DNA of 64,000 nt from Phocaeicola oris (GCF_021295095.1 NZ_JAJLQX010000012.1:1-64000); one strand, 5' to 3'; positions 27,862 to 36,663 are shown, numbered from the stretch's first letter. Made by a program: numbers and translations. The notes: a model not told the origin generated them from the letters alone.

Positions 27862-28779
27862 ATGAAGATAATTGACGCTCATGCCCATCTCTGGCTAAAG
27901 CAGGATACTACAGTTAACGGTTTCCCCATTAAAACGTTAAAAAACGGACGATCACTTTTCTTCGGAGAAGAACGACAGATGCTCCCACCGTTTATGGTAG
28001 ACGGGCGGAACAGCGCAGAAGTCTTCCTTTCGAATATGGATTATGCACAAGTATCTGCCGCTGTTATTACACAGGAAATCATTGATGGACAACAAAATAA
28101 CTATCTGGAAGAAGTAAAAGCTACTTATCCTGACCGATTCTTTGTATATGGAATGCCCGACTTTCAAAACGGCAACTTTATGGAAGAATCTACAAGCCTG
28201 ATAAAAAAAGGATTTAAAGGCTTTGCCATTCCTGCTCACCGAGTGTTTGCTCAGAAACACGGAATGAATCTAAACAGTCCAGAGATGATGGAACTCTTTC
28301 ATCTGATGGAACAAAACAATATGATTCTTTCTATCTGTCTGGCTGAGGGAGACCAACACATTCCACCTATGAAAGAGATTATTCAAGAATGTCCACATCT
28401 GAAGATCGCCATAGGACACATGGGGATGGTAACTTTTCCCCAATGGGAAGAACAAATAAAACTTGCTCGCCACCGGAATATCATGATTGAAATGGGCGGT
28501 ATTACCTGGCTCTTTAATAAGGAATTCTATCCTTTTCCTAACGCTATTAAGGCTGTTCGAAAAATAATTGAACTGGTTGGTGTAAACAAATTGATGTGGG
28601 GATCTGATTACCCGCGCACCATCACAGCCATCACTTATAAAATGTCGTACGACTTCATTACTAAATCAAAAGAATTGTCGGATAATGAAAAAGAACAGAT
28701 ACTTGGACAAAATGCCCGACAATTCTTTAACTTTAAACACCTCGTCGACTTACCATATATTAAAAATATGTCAGAATAA
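27862..28779 (+). CDS. Amidohydrolase-2 family hydrolase, candidate L-fuconolactonase
   Basis: The protein has 305 residues, cytoplasmic, with a metal-dependent TIM-barrel fold. The N-terminal IIDAHAHLWL supplies the H-x-H pair, IGHMGMV a further His, and MWGSDYP the catalytic Asp. Relatives include lactonases of uronate and fuconate pathways and decarboxylases. Following directly an L-fucose dehydrogenase-like gene (4 bp gap), a role in opening L-fuconolactone to L-fuconate is the simplest reading, but it is inference from context. A dehydratase for the next step is not in the window. Confidence 0.8.
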   Translation: MKIIDAHAHLWLKQDTTVNGFPIKTLKNGRSLFFGEERQMLPPFMVDGRNSAEVFLSNMDYAQVSAAVITQEIIDGQQNNYLEEVKATYPDRFFVYGMPDFQNGNFMEESTSLIKKGFKGFAIPAHRVFAQKHGMNLNSPEMMELFHLMEQNNMILSICLAEGDQHIPPMKEIIQECPHLKIAIGHMGMVTFPQWEEQIKLARHRNIMIEMGGITWLFNKEFYPFPNAIKAVRKIIELVGVNKLMWGSDYPRTITAITYKMSYDFITKSKELSDNEKEQILGQNARQFFNFKHLVDLPYIKNMSE

Positions 28780-28790
28780 ACAATGATTAT

Positions 28791-29810
28791 ATGAAAGCTA
28801 TTCAAATAACAGCGCCTTCCGATATGAAGGTCATTGATATTAGCACTCCCCAACTGAAAAGAGGAGAAGTTTTATTAAAAATCCATTTCGTCGGATTCTG
28901 TGGATCGGATCTGAACACTTTCTTAGGAAGAAACCTGATGGCGCTGAATCCTGTCATTCCCGGACACGAGATTGGCGCGACTATTGAGAAAATAGGAGAA
29001 GACGTTCCTGATTTTCTAAAAGTTGGAATGGCGGTCACCGTGAATCCATATACCAACTGCGGAAAGTGTGCCGCATGTCGGAACGGAAAAGTAAATGCTT
29101 GTGAACATAATGAAACTTTAGGAGTCCAACGTAACGGGGCTATGAAAGAATTCTTAACAGTATCATGGGAGAAGGTTATTCCGGCAAAAGAAATCACTCC
29201 TCGCGATTGTGCACTTATTGAACCGATGAGTGTCGGCTTTCATGCTGTTTCAAGAGCTCAGGTTACAGATATCGATACGGTTATGGTCATCGGTTGCGGA
29301 ATGATTGGCATAGGGGCCATTACACGTGCAGCATTGAGAGGAGCTACCGTCATTGCTGTCGATTTAGATGACTATAAATTGGAATTAGCTAAAAGAATTG
29401 GAGCAAAATACACAATTAACTCGAAAACAGAGAATATACACGAAAAGCTTCAGCAATTGACAGACGGCTTTGGACCTGATATAGTAATTGAAGCAGTAGG
29501 AAGTCCGGCTACTTATGTTATGGCCGTTGAAGAAGTCGGCTTTACCGGCAGAATTATTTGTATTGGATACTCGAAAAGCGACGTTACGTTCCAAACAAAA
29601 CTCTTTGTACAGAAAGAACTCGACATCCGTGGTTCACGGAATGCTTTGCATGCTGATTTCAGAGCGGTGATTCATTATTTAGAACAGAAGACATATCCGA
29701 TAAACGAACTGATTACTGAAGTGGTTAAACCGGAACAGGCATTAGGTGCCATGCAAAGATGGACAGCTAATCCGGCCAAAGTTTTCCGTATCTTAGTCTC
29801 GTTTGAATAA
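28791..29810 (+). CDS. Zinc-dependent medium-chain alcohol dehydrogenase
   Basis: The enzyme has 339 residues. The catalytic zinc site is Cys in GFCGSDLN and His-Glu in PGHEIGA. The structural zinc site has four cysteines within CGKCAACRNGKVNAC. The Rossmann loop GCGMIGIGA is followed by an acidic VDLDD, which favours NAD. Members near sorbitol, galactitol-phosphate and threonine dehydrogenases share this layout. As the last gene of the fucosidase unit it could oxidise a later hydroxy-acid intermediate of fucose breakdown, or act as an alternative fucose dehydrogenase. The substrate is not determined. Confidence 0.87.
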   Translation: MKAIQITAPSDMKVIDISTPQLKRGEVLLKIHFVGFCGSDLNTFLGRNLMALNPVIPGHEIGATIEKIGEDVPDFLKVGMAVTVNPYTNCGKCAACRNGKVNACEHNETLGVQRNGAMKEFLTVSWEKVIPAKEITPRDCALIEPMSVGFHAVSRAQVTDIDTVMVIGCGMIGIGAITRAALRGATVIAVDLDDYKLELAKRIGAKYTINSKTENIHEKLQQLTDGFGPDIVIEAVGSPATYVMAVEEVGFTGRIICIGYSKSDVTFQTKLFVQKELDIRGSRNALHADFRAVIHYLEQKTYPINELITEVVKPEQALGAMQRWTANPAKVFRILVSFE

Positions 29811-29825
29811 GAAAAAGCGGTTCAG

Positions 29826-30235
29826 TAATTTATCAACTCACGTCGACTATAAAATTAACAACATAAAGTATTATTCAATAAAAGATGATACCATCCGTAT
29901 GAAAGAGAACAATTCTTTGGAGATGAAATAACTTTATTTCTTGAATAAAATAGAATGTATTCTTCTGTTTGTTCCGAAGACTATACTTGATTTACTTATT
30001 TGTCAGCGCAGTCAAATAAAGTAATGTGAATGAATTGTCTAACTCACGCGGATGATTTATTCGTTTCACAGAGGTGAGTCACTTGTTTCACAGAGGTGAG
30101 TCACTTGTTTCACAGAGGTGAGTCACTTGTTTCACAGAAGTGAGTCATTTGTTTCACAGAAGTGAAACGAAAAAATCTTCTGATGAATACGAAAACTTAT
30201 ATGTATCATTTTCTTTGTTTATATGCGTTGAAACA
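29826..30235 (+). repeat. Intergenic repeat family, copy E (array inverted relative to flanks)
   Basis: The array is 30063-30168 (106 bp = 18+4x22), spacers agag three times then agaa twice. The right flank GAAAAAATCTTCTGATGAAT is in forward orientation, as in copies B, F and H. The repeated unit, however, reads GTGAGTCACTT then GTTTCAC, which is the reverse complement of the unit in those copies. The left part, from AACTCACGTCGAC at about 29834, is shared with copy A and includes the gene fragment. Confidence 0.8.
29889..29948 (+). pseudogene. Fragment of the 72-residue unknown gene
   Basis: From the codon after a stop, the frame reads YHPYEREQFFGDEITLFLE and then stops. It matches the last 17 residues of the protein at 224-442 with one Ser to Thr change, and the DNA match over 57 bp has two differences. 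The rest of the gene is missing, so this is a leftover tail carried next to repeat copy E. Confidence 0.6.
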
Positions 30236-30261
30236 GTAACCGATTATAGTTAATTTAAAAA

Positions 30262-30301
30262 TGAGCCGTATATCCTCTAAAAAAGATGAATATACGGCTC
30301 A
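30262..30301 (-). terminator. Intrinsic terminator of kbl
   Basis: A perfect 12-bp stem (TGAGCCGTATAT at 30262-30273 with its inverse at 30290-30301) encloses a 16-base loop. On the minus strand it follows the kbl stop by about 20 bases and is followed by TTTTTAAATT. Confidence 0.8.
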
Positions 30302-30322
30302 ATTTATAAAATGTGCTTTACC

Positions 30323-31513
30323 TTATTTCAAAACATTCAATTCCTTTCCAACTTTAATAAATGCAGTGATAGCTTTATCCAAATGCTCTTTCTCATGACC
30401 GGCAGATAGCTGAACACGAATACGAGCCTCACCTTTCGGAACAACAGGATAATAGAATCCGGTGACATAAATCCCTTCTTCTTGCATTTTGTTAGCAAAA
30501 TCTTGTGATAACTTAGCATCATACAACATGACTGCACAGATAGCACTTTGAGTTGGTTTAATATCAAATCCTGCAACGAGCATCTTGTCACGGAAATAAT
30601 TAACATTATTCACTAATTTGGTATGCAAATCATTGCTTTCTTTTAACATCTTAAACATCTCAATACTTGCGCCAACAATACCCGGAGCAATAGAATTAGA
30701 AAACAAATACGGACGAGAACGCTGACGCAACATATCAATAATTTCTTTTCGACCAGTTGTAAATCCGCCCATAGCACCGCCGAATGCTTTACCTAATGTA
30801 CCGGTAAATATATCAATCTTGCCATACAAGTTGAACTGCTCTGCAACACCATGTCCGGTTGGTCCAACAACACCTGCGGAATGAGACTCATCAACCATTA
30901 CCATAGCATCGTACTTCTCTGCTAAAGCACAAATCTTATCCATTGGAGCAACATTTCCATCCATAGAGAACACACCATCCGTCGCAATGATACGGAAACG
31001 TTGAGCTTGAGCCTCTTTCAAACAATTTTCAAGCTCTTCCATATTTGCATTCGCATAACGATAACGTTTTGCTTTACAAAGACGAACCCCATCAATAATA
31101 GAAGCATGATTCAATGCATCAGAGATAATGGCATCTTCTTTAGAGAGAATTCCACCAAACAAACCACCGTTAGCATCAAAGCACGAACCATAAAGAATAG
31201 CATCTTCAGTATGAAAGTAATCAGAGATAGCTGCTTCTAACTGTTTATGAATATCCTGCGTTCCACAAATAAAACGAACAGAAGACATACCATAACCATG
31301 TGTTTTCATAGTTTCAACAGCAGCATTCATTAATCGTGTATTATCTGAAAGACCCAAATAATTATTTGCACAGAAATTAAGAACTTCCTTATTCGGCTGC
31401 ACCTTAATATCAGCACGTTGAGCAGTAGTAATTATTCGTTCTTCTTTATATAATCCGGCAGCTTTAATGTCAGACAGTTCCTTTGTAAGAAACTCTTTTA
31501 CCTTTCCATACAT
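30323..31513 (-). CDS. kbl: Glycine C-acetyltransferase (2-amino-3-ketobutyrate CoA ligase)
   Basis: Kbl cleaves 2-amino-3-oxobutyrate with CoA to glycine and acetyl-CoA, the second step of threonine degradation. The 396-residue length is normal for this PLP-dependent alpha-oxoamine synthase. Visible are NFCANNYLGLS, SVRFICGTQDIHKQLE, the PLP-ring contact DESHSAGVVGPTG and the Schiff-base Lys242 in TGTLGKAFGG. Divergent from it, 165 bp away, is the threonine dehydrogenase that makes its substrate. A reverse-strand box close to TAnnTTTG (GAACTTTG, complement of 31567-31574) lies upstream. Confidence 0.96.
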   Translation of the reverse strand: MYGKVKEFLTKELSDIKAAGLYKEERIITTAQRADIKVQPNKEVLNFCANNYLGLSDNTRLMNAAVETMKTHGYGMSSVRFICGTQDIHKQLEAAISDYFHTEDAILYGSCFDANGGLFGGILSKEDAIISDALNHASIIDGVRLCKAKRYRYANANMEELENCLKEAQAQRFRIIATDGVFSMDGNVAPMDKICALAEKYDAMVMVDESHSAGVVGPTGHGVAEQFNLYGKIDIFTGTLGKAFGGAMGGFTTGRKEIIDMLRQRSRPYLFSNSIAPGIVGASIEMFKMLKESNDLHTKLVNNVNYFRDKMLVAGFDIKPTQSAICAVMLYDAKLSQDFANKMQEEGIYVTGFYYPVVPKGEARIRVQLSAGHEKEHLDKAITAFIKVGKELNVLK

Positions 31514-31633
31514 AATATTAAATTTTTATATTGAGTTAAACATACTTTCTTTATTACTTTCATTTACAAAGTTCTAAAAATTTTCTGATAATAAAGAAAT
31601 ATCTATAGGAAAATTTCATTAATGAGGTATAAA

Positions 31634-31650
31634 GTCACTATATTTGTGAC
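31634..31650. promoter_or_regulatory. Inverted repeat over the tdh -7 box
   Basis: GTCAC, seven bases, GTGAC. The spacer and second arm overlap the exact -7 box TATATTTG at 31639-31646, 32 bp before the tdh ATG. A repressor site is plausible and could serve both divergent genes. The regulator is unknown. Confidence 0.45.
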
Positions 31651-31678
31651 AAATTGATATTTGATAATCTTATTATAA

Positions 31679-32635
31679 ATGAAAAACGTATTGATTATTG
31701 GTTCAACCGGACAAATAGGTTCGGAATTAACCATGAAACTTAGAGAGATTTATAAAAATGGGAATATTGTAGCCGGCTACATCCACGGTGCCGAACCTAA
31801 AGGAGAATTAGCAGAATCGGGGCCATCGGAGATAGTTGATATTACAAATGCTCAACAAATCGCGGATGCTGTTAAGAAGTATCATGTAGACACTATTTAT
31901 AATTTAGCAGCATTACTTTCAGCTGTTGCAGAAGCAAAACCTCAACTTGCGTGGAAGATTGGCATTGGTGGCTTAATGAATGTTCTTGAAGTATCAAGAG
32001 AATTAAAATGTGCTGTATTTACTCCAAGTTCCATTGGTTCATTCGGTCCTAATGCCCCAAAAAATGAGACTCCTCAGGATACTATTCAACAGCCAAAAAC
32101 AATGTATGGCGTAACAAAGGTAACAGGTGAATTACTTGGCAACTATTATTTTCATAAGTTTGGTGTAGATACTCGTTCTGTTCGCTTCCCGGGATTAATT
32201 TCTTATGTTACTCCTCCGGGGGGTGGTACCACCGATTACGCTGTCGATATATACTACTATGCGGCTCAAGGCAAAAAGTTTACTTGTCCTATTAAAGCAG
32301 GAACTTTTATGGATATGATGTACATGCCCGATGCACTCCGTGCTGCCATTGAAATTATGGAAGCAGACCCTACTCGTTTCATTCATCGTAATTCATTTAA
32401 TATCGCTTCTATGAGTTTTGATCCGGAAATCATTTATCATAAAATTAAAGAATATGTTCCAGATTTTGAAATGATGTATGATGTCGATCCACTTCGGCAA
32501 GAAATTGCCGAATCTTGGCCAAATAAGATGGATGACAATTGTGCTCGTTCTGAATGGGATTGGAAACCGGAATACGACTTAGATGCCATGACTAAGGATA
32601 TGCTAACAAAGCTAAAAATCAAATTTACAAAGTAA
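31679..32635 (+). CDS. tdh: L-threonine 3-dehydrogenase, short-chain (epimerase-like) type
   Basis: The enzyme has 318 residues. NAD-binding GSTGQIG is at residues 8-14, the SDR catalytic Tyr143 and Lys147 are in MYGVTKVTG, and an active-site Ser is in TPSSIGSFGP. The SDR form of threonine dehydrogenase, unlike the zinc MDR form of E. coli, is common in Bacteroidetes, and RFPGLISYVTPPGGGTTDYA with PFDMMYMPDA-like text near the C-terminal half fits it. It oxidises L-threonine to 2-amino-3-oxobutyrate, which Kbl, encoded divergently, then cleaves. It is followed by a good intrinsic terminator. Confidence 0.95.
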   Translation: MKNVLIIGSTGQIGSELTMKLREIYKNGNIVAGYIHGAEPKGELAESGPSEIVDITNAQQIADAVKKYHVDTIYNLAALLSAVAEAKPQLAWKIGIGGLMNVLEVSRELKCAVFTPSSIGSFGPNAPKNETPQDTIQQPKTMYGVTKVTGELLGNYYFHKFGVDTRSVRFPGLISYVTPPGGGTTDYAVDIYYYAAQGKKFTCPIKAGTFMDMMYMPDALRAAIEIMEADPTRFIHRNSFNIASMSFDPEIIYHKIKEYVPDFEMMYDVDPLRQEIAESWPNKMDDNCARSEWDWKPEYDLDAMTKDMLTKLKIKFTK

Positions 32636-32655
32636 TCAAACATACTTTCATATAC

Positions 32656-32683
32656 AGGCGGGCTATATCAGTCCGCCTTTTTT
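32656..32683 (+). terminator. Intrinsic terminator of tdh
   Basis: Stem AGGCGG at 32656-32661 pairs with CCGCCT at 32673-32678 and is followed by a T run. The stem starts 20 bases after the tdh stop. Confidence 0.85.
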
Positions 32684-33102
32684 ATGAACTATATAATATT
32701 ATTATTTTTTATATTTTAATTTATATAAGACTATATGATAATTATAATAAGATGTTCATAAAGTTCATAAATAATGCTATATTTTGTTGGATTCAAAGTT
32801 ATTATTTTTTTAATGAACTTATTTAAATACCTTATTAACTTAATAATTATTTGATTATATATGATTTACGTTTATTATTAACGATTTGTTTAAAACGTGT
32901 AAAGTTTATATTTCTTTATTAGGTTTATAGTGAAAAGTAATTTCTTTGATGTTGAAAGTAGACTATTAAAAAATATCTTTTTCTTTTGTTTTACTTGTTT
33001 AGATGAGCATATATAAATAAGAATGAAAAATACAAATGAAAGTTTTAAAAGTGTTTCAACATGTTTTCCATTGTTTATTAACAGGTAATGTAAATAAGTT
33101 GT

Positions 33103-33110
33103 TATCTTTG
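33103..33110 (+). promoter_or_regulatory. Bacteroides-type -7 box (TATCTTTG)
   Basis: It is an exact TAnnTTTG match 20 bp before the ATG at 33131. The mRNA leader would be very short. Confidence 0.6.
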
Positions 33111-33130
33111 TAGATACAAATTTAATCCTT

Positions 33131-33673
33131 ATGAGAAAACTAAAGATAACTGAACTAAATCGAATGACAGTAGATGAATTTAAAAAGGCCAATAAATTAC
33201 CGTTAGTTGTAATTTTAGACGGAGTACGCAGTTTATATAATGTGGGTTCTGTATTTCGTTCTTCAGATGCTTTTCGAGTTAATTGTATTTATTTGTGTGG
33301 TATAACAGCTACTCCTCCTAATGCTGAAATTCATAAAACAGCTTTAGGCGCTGAAGATTCTGTCGATTGGATTTATAAAAAGGATACTATAGAAGCGGTA
33401 AAAGAGCTTCGTGATGAAGGTTATGTTATTTTATCTATTGAACAAGTTGAAGGAAGTACTATGCTTAATAATTTTTGTTTAGATAAGAATAAGAAATATG
33501 CTGTTATTTTCGGGAATGAAGTGAAAGGAGTTCAACAAGAAGTGGTTAATGTTTCGGATGATTGTATAGAAATTCCGCAATATGGAACTAAACATTCTTT
33601 GAATATATCAGTTACCGCAGGAATAGTATTATGGGAATTCGCACAGCAACAAATAACTTTAAATGAGTTATAA
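33131..33673 (+). CDS. TrmH/SpoU family RNA 2'-O-methyltransferase
   Basis: The protein has 180 residues, a stand-alone SPOUT catalytic domain. The three family motifs are clear: NVGSVFRSSDAF near residue 38, VIFGNEVKGV near 124, and IPQYGTKHSLNISVTAGI near 148, which together form the knotted SAM site. It should methylate a ribose 2'-OH in tRNA or rRNA. It lacks the N-terminal RNA-binding domain of larger relatives, so the target base cannot be read. Its last 6 bp overlap the convergent DUF4294 gene. Confidence 0.92.
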   Translation: MRKLKITELNRMTVDEFKKANKLPLVVILDGVRSLYNVGSVFRSSDAFRVNCIYLCGITATPPNAEIHKTALGAEDSVDWIYKKDTIEAVKELRDEGYVILSIEQVEGSTMLNNFCLDKNKKYAVIFGNEVKGVQQEVVNVSDDCIEIPQYGTKHSLNISVTAGIVLWEFAQQQITLNEL

Positions 33674-34261
33674 TTGTCCGTTTTCCACTTGAAGAACAAT
33701 TCTTTCAATAAGTTTATCTTCCCCATTGGGATCATATTCTTTTTTAAGACTGGCTCCCATCATAGAAGCAAATAATTGATATGACCAAGCACGCATAGGG
33801 CCTAAAAAGACTTTGACTAAATCGTATGATGATGAATTAGTTTCGCGATACACCAATTTAATCAATAATTTACCTTGTGATAAAGTTAACTTCTTCATTC
33901 TTGGTGTATATTGTTGTTTAATACTTTTTTCTACTCTTTTTAAGTGTTTGGAACGTTGTTCAGGTGGTAAAGTCTGGAGATACTCGTACGTTTCCAAAAT
34001 GATACCATTGACTTCTTTTGCTAATGGTAATGTCTTTTTAACATTACGAATTAATTTATAATAATTTGCTTCTTGTCTTTTATTCTTAAAAATCAGAGGC
34101 TTAAAAATATAAATCATTGGTAATTTTAATGATGCTATAGTATCTCCTTTATATATCGTTGCCGGAACACGATATCCCATTATTTTAGTAGACAGATCTT
34201 GTGCTGATGCTGCTAAAGTAATAATTGACAAACAAAATAATATAAAGAGTTTTCTTTTCAT
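33668..34261 (-). CDS. DUF4294 family exported protein
   Basis: The protein has 197 residues with a signal peptide (MKRKLFILFCLSIITLAASA). The body has LPMIYIFKPLIFKNKRQEAN, YKLIRNVKKTLPLAKEVNGI and SQGKLLIKLVYRETNSSSYD, as in the Bacteroidetes-specific family DUF4294. It is probably periplasmic. No catalytic motif is evident and no function is known to me. It is convergent with the TrmH gene (6 bp overlap) and divergent from the HhH/barrel gene 84 bp away. Confidence 0.85.
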   Translation of the reverse strand: MKRKLFILFCLSIITLAASAQDLSTKIMGYRVPATIYKGDTIASLKLPMIYIFKPLIFKNKRQEANYYKLIRNVKKTLPLAKEVNGIILETYEYLQTLPPEQRSKHLKRVEKSIKQQYTPRMKKLTLSQGKLLIKLVYRETNSSSYDLVKVFLGPMRAWSYQLFASMMGASLKKEYDPNGEDKLIERIVLQVENGQL

Positions 34262-34345
34262 ACCATTACAAAAGTACTAAGAAAACTGATTACTTAACTA
34301 AGCTATAATTATTTTTAGTATAAAACACATAATATTAAATACCCA

Positions 34346-36394
34346 ATGGCTCAACTATTAAAAAAGTTATTAATTGCTTATCTTTTAATAAGTTTTCCTG
34401 TTCATAATCGGGCACAAGATATATTAGAAGAGTTAACAGAACAGGCTATAGAGAATGGCAGTGTTCAAGGTGAAGTATTGTTTGAAGATTTGGCGGATTA
34501 TTTGGTTACTCCTTTAAATATAAATATGGCTACAAAAGAGCAATTGGAATGTTTTCCTTTTCTTTCCGATGAGTTAATAGAGAATATTCTTTATTACTTA
34601 TATAAATATGGGTCGATGTTAACATATAAGGAATTGATGATGGTGGAAGGTATGGACAAAGAGACAATGAATAAATTGAAACCTTTTGTAACTTTTCAGC
34701 CATTGGATAAAACATCTAAACCTCTTAATATCAAGAATATTATAAAATATGGTAAGCATGAATTGACAGCTCGAATGGATATTCCTTTTTACTTTCGAGA
34801 AGGATATAAAACGCATAGTCAGAAAGTGTTGGCTAAGAATCCAAATAAGCAGTATATCGGATATCCTTATCATCACAGCTTACGATATGGTTTTCATTAT
34901 AGTAATAGAATTTATTTTGGATTGACTGCCGAGAATGATGCCGGTGAACCATTCTTTTCGGGAAAAAACAAAAAGGGATACGATTACTATTCTCCTTATT
35001 TTATCATACATGATATTAATCATTTAAAAACTTTGGTATTAGGAAATTATCGGGCAAGTTATGGATATGGATTGGTGATGAATACAGATTTCCTGTTGGG
35101 AAAGACTGTCACATTAAACACTTTATTCAATAGGCGTGTGGGGTTAAAGAAACATTCATCGACAGATGAGTATAATTATCTTCAGGGAATAGGATCAAGT
35201 ATACGATTAACCAAGCGTTGGACTATTGATGCTTTTTACTCTTTTCGCAATATGGACGGAAAAGTGGATAACTTGTTCATAACTTCGTTGAAAAAAGATG
35301 GATTACATCGGTTAAAAAAGGATTATGAAAAGAAGAATACTTTTCATAATCAAGTAATGGGCAGTCATTTAAACTATAATGGGAAATATTCTGAATTAGG
35401 ATTAACAGCTGTTTATAATGTTTTTAATAAAGTGTTGAAACCTATGGAGAGATCGTATAATAAGTATTATCCTAAAGGTCGCGATTTTTTTAATATAGGA
35501 GCAAATTATAAGTTCTTCTTAAACCGATTTACATTGTTGGGTGAGACAGCAATGGATAAAAAGGGGCGTATTGCTACGTTAAATATGTTACGTTATTCAC
35601 CGAATTTGAAAACTCAGTTTATAGTTATGAACAGGTATTATGATGCAAAGTATCAAAGTTTGTATGCTCGTTCAGTTTCTGAGGGAGGATTGATTCAAAA
35701 CGAGAATGCAATGTATATTGGATTGGAAACAAAGATTTTACCCAATACCTCTTTAGTAGCTTATGGCGATTTCTTCTACTTTCCCTATGAAAAGTATTTG
35801 GTTAGTAAAAATGGAACAAACGGATTCGACGGACTTTTTCAACTAAGTTATTCACCGAGTTATCAACTAAATATGTCTTTACGATATCGGTTTAAAAAGA
35901 AAGATAAAGATTATAAGGTGAGTAAATCGGAAAAGCAAACTATTCCGTATTATCAGCAACGTATCCGTTATCAGCTTAATTACCAACCGAATGAACAGTT
36001 GCGTTTGAAAACGACAGTAGCGTATAATTGGAACAATTATCAATATAGGAAAATAAAAATGGGATATTTAATCTCTCAGAGCGCAGACTATCATTTTCTG
36101 CGGTTACCACTTCAAACAAATTTAGCTATAACATGGTTTGATACGGATGATTATAACAGTCGTATTTATTTATATGAGAAAGGATTGTTGTATTCATTCT
36201 CCATTCCATCGTTCTTTTATCAGGGTCTCCGTTTCGCGTTGAACGCTCGTTATGCTATTACAGAAAAATTAATTGTTCAGTTGAAATACGGATGGACGCA
36301 TTATACAAACAAGGAATCCATTGGAACGGGTTTAGATTTGATTAATGGAAAGAACAAACGAGATCTTTATTTACAAGTTCGATGGAAGTTTTAA
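34346..36394 (+). CDS. Helix-hairpin-helix domain fused to an outer-membrane beta-barrel
   Basis: The protein has 682 residues with a signal peptide ending VHNRAQ. Residues about 45-115 carry a ComEA-like helix-hairpin-helix pair (TPLNINMATKEQLECFPFLS, YKELMMVEGMDKETMNKLKP). The remaining 550 residues are aromatic-rich beta strands (YFGLTAENDAGEPFF, RASYGYGLVMNTDFLLGK) ending DLYLQVRWKF, a typical C-terminal barrel signature with a final Phe. A periplasmic HhH domain joined to a barrel is a known Bacteroidetes arrangement with no assigned role. DNA binding for uptake is a tempting but untested idea. Confidence 0.83.
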   Translation: MAQLLKKLLIAYLLISFPVHNRAQDILEELTEQAIENGSVQGEVLFEDLADYLVTPLNINMATKEQLECFPFLSDELIENILYYLYKYGSMLTYKELMMVEGMDKETMNKLKPFVTFQPLDKTSKPLNIKNIIKYGKHELTARMDIPFYFREGYKTHSQKVLAKNPNKQYIGYPYHHSLRYGFHYSNRIYFGLTAENDAGEPFFSGKNKKGYDYYSPYFIIHDINHLKTLVLGNYRASYGYGLVMNTDFLLGKTVTLNTLFNRRVGLKKHSSTDEYNYLQGIGSSIRLTKRWTIDAFYSFRNMDGKVDNLFITSLKKDGLHRLKKDYEKKNTFHNQVMGSHLNYNGKYSELGLTAVYNVFNKVLKPMERSYNKYYPKGRDFFNIGANYKFFLNRFTLLGETAMDKKGRIATLNMLRYSPNLKTQFIVMNRYYDAKYQSLYARSVSEGGLIQNENAMYIGLETKILPNTSLVAYGDFFYFPYEKYLVSKNGTNGFDGLFQLSYSPSYQLNMSLRYRFKKKDKDYKVSKSEKQTIPYYQQRIRYQLNYQPNEQLRLKTTVAYNWNNYQYRKIKMGYLISQSADYHFLRLPLQTNLAITWFDTDDYNSRIYLYEKGLLYSFSIPSFFYQGLRFALNARYAITEKLIVQLKYGWTHYTNKESIGTGLDLINGKNKRDLYLQVRWKF

Positions 36395-36663
36395 AAACGG
36401 AGATGTTATTATGTGATATTTTAAAAGTACAACTTTCTTTTAATGTTTGTGGGATCGGATGGAATGTTTTCTCTTATTATGAAAACTGAATCTATAAATA
36501 ATAAAGTTAACAGAATAGTGAGTAAATAGAAATCTCAAAATTAGCTTCGTGTTACCCTTCCTTTTAATTTAATAATCGTTATGATTAACGAAAGCAAATT
36601 TATTGAATTATTTTGTCTATCAGATGACTTTTACAAGTTTTTTTGACTCCATGAAAATATGCT

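Larger units (their letters stand above)
29811..30322. other. Convergent intergenic region with repeat copy E and kbl terminator
   Basis: The 512-bp gap holds a fragment resembling the 72-residue unknown gene, repeat copy E with its array, and a strong hairpin near the kbl stop. No intact gene is seen. Confidence 0.6.
32636..33130. other. Very AT-rich intergenic region
   Basis: After the tdh terminator come about 430 bp of exceptionally AT-rich DNA with no convincing gene. A -7 box for the TrmH gene lies near its right end. No member of the dispersed repeat family is present, which makes this the only long gap without one. Confidence 0.55.

Noticed and set aside
32890-33192. 100-residue minus-strand frame in the AT-rich gap
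   Set aside because: It is rich in Lys, Phe, Leu and Ile as expected from AT-rich DNA, overlaps the TrmH start and its promoter, and has no recognisable motif.
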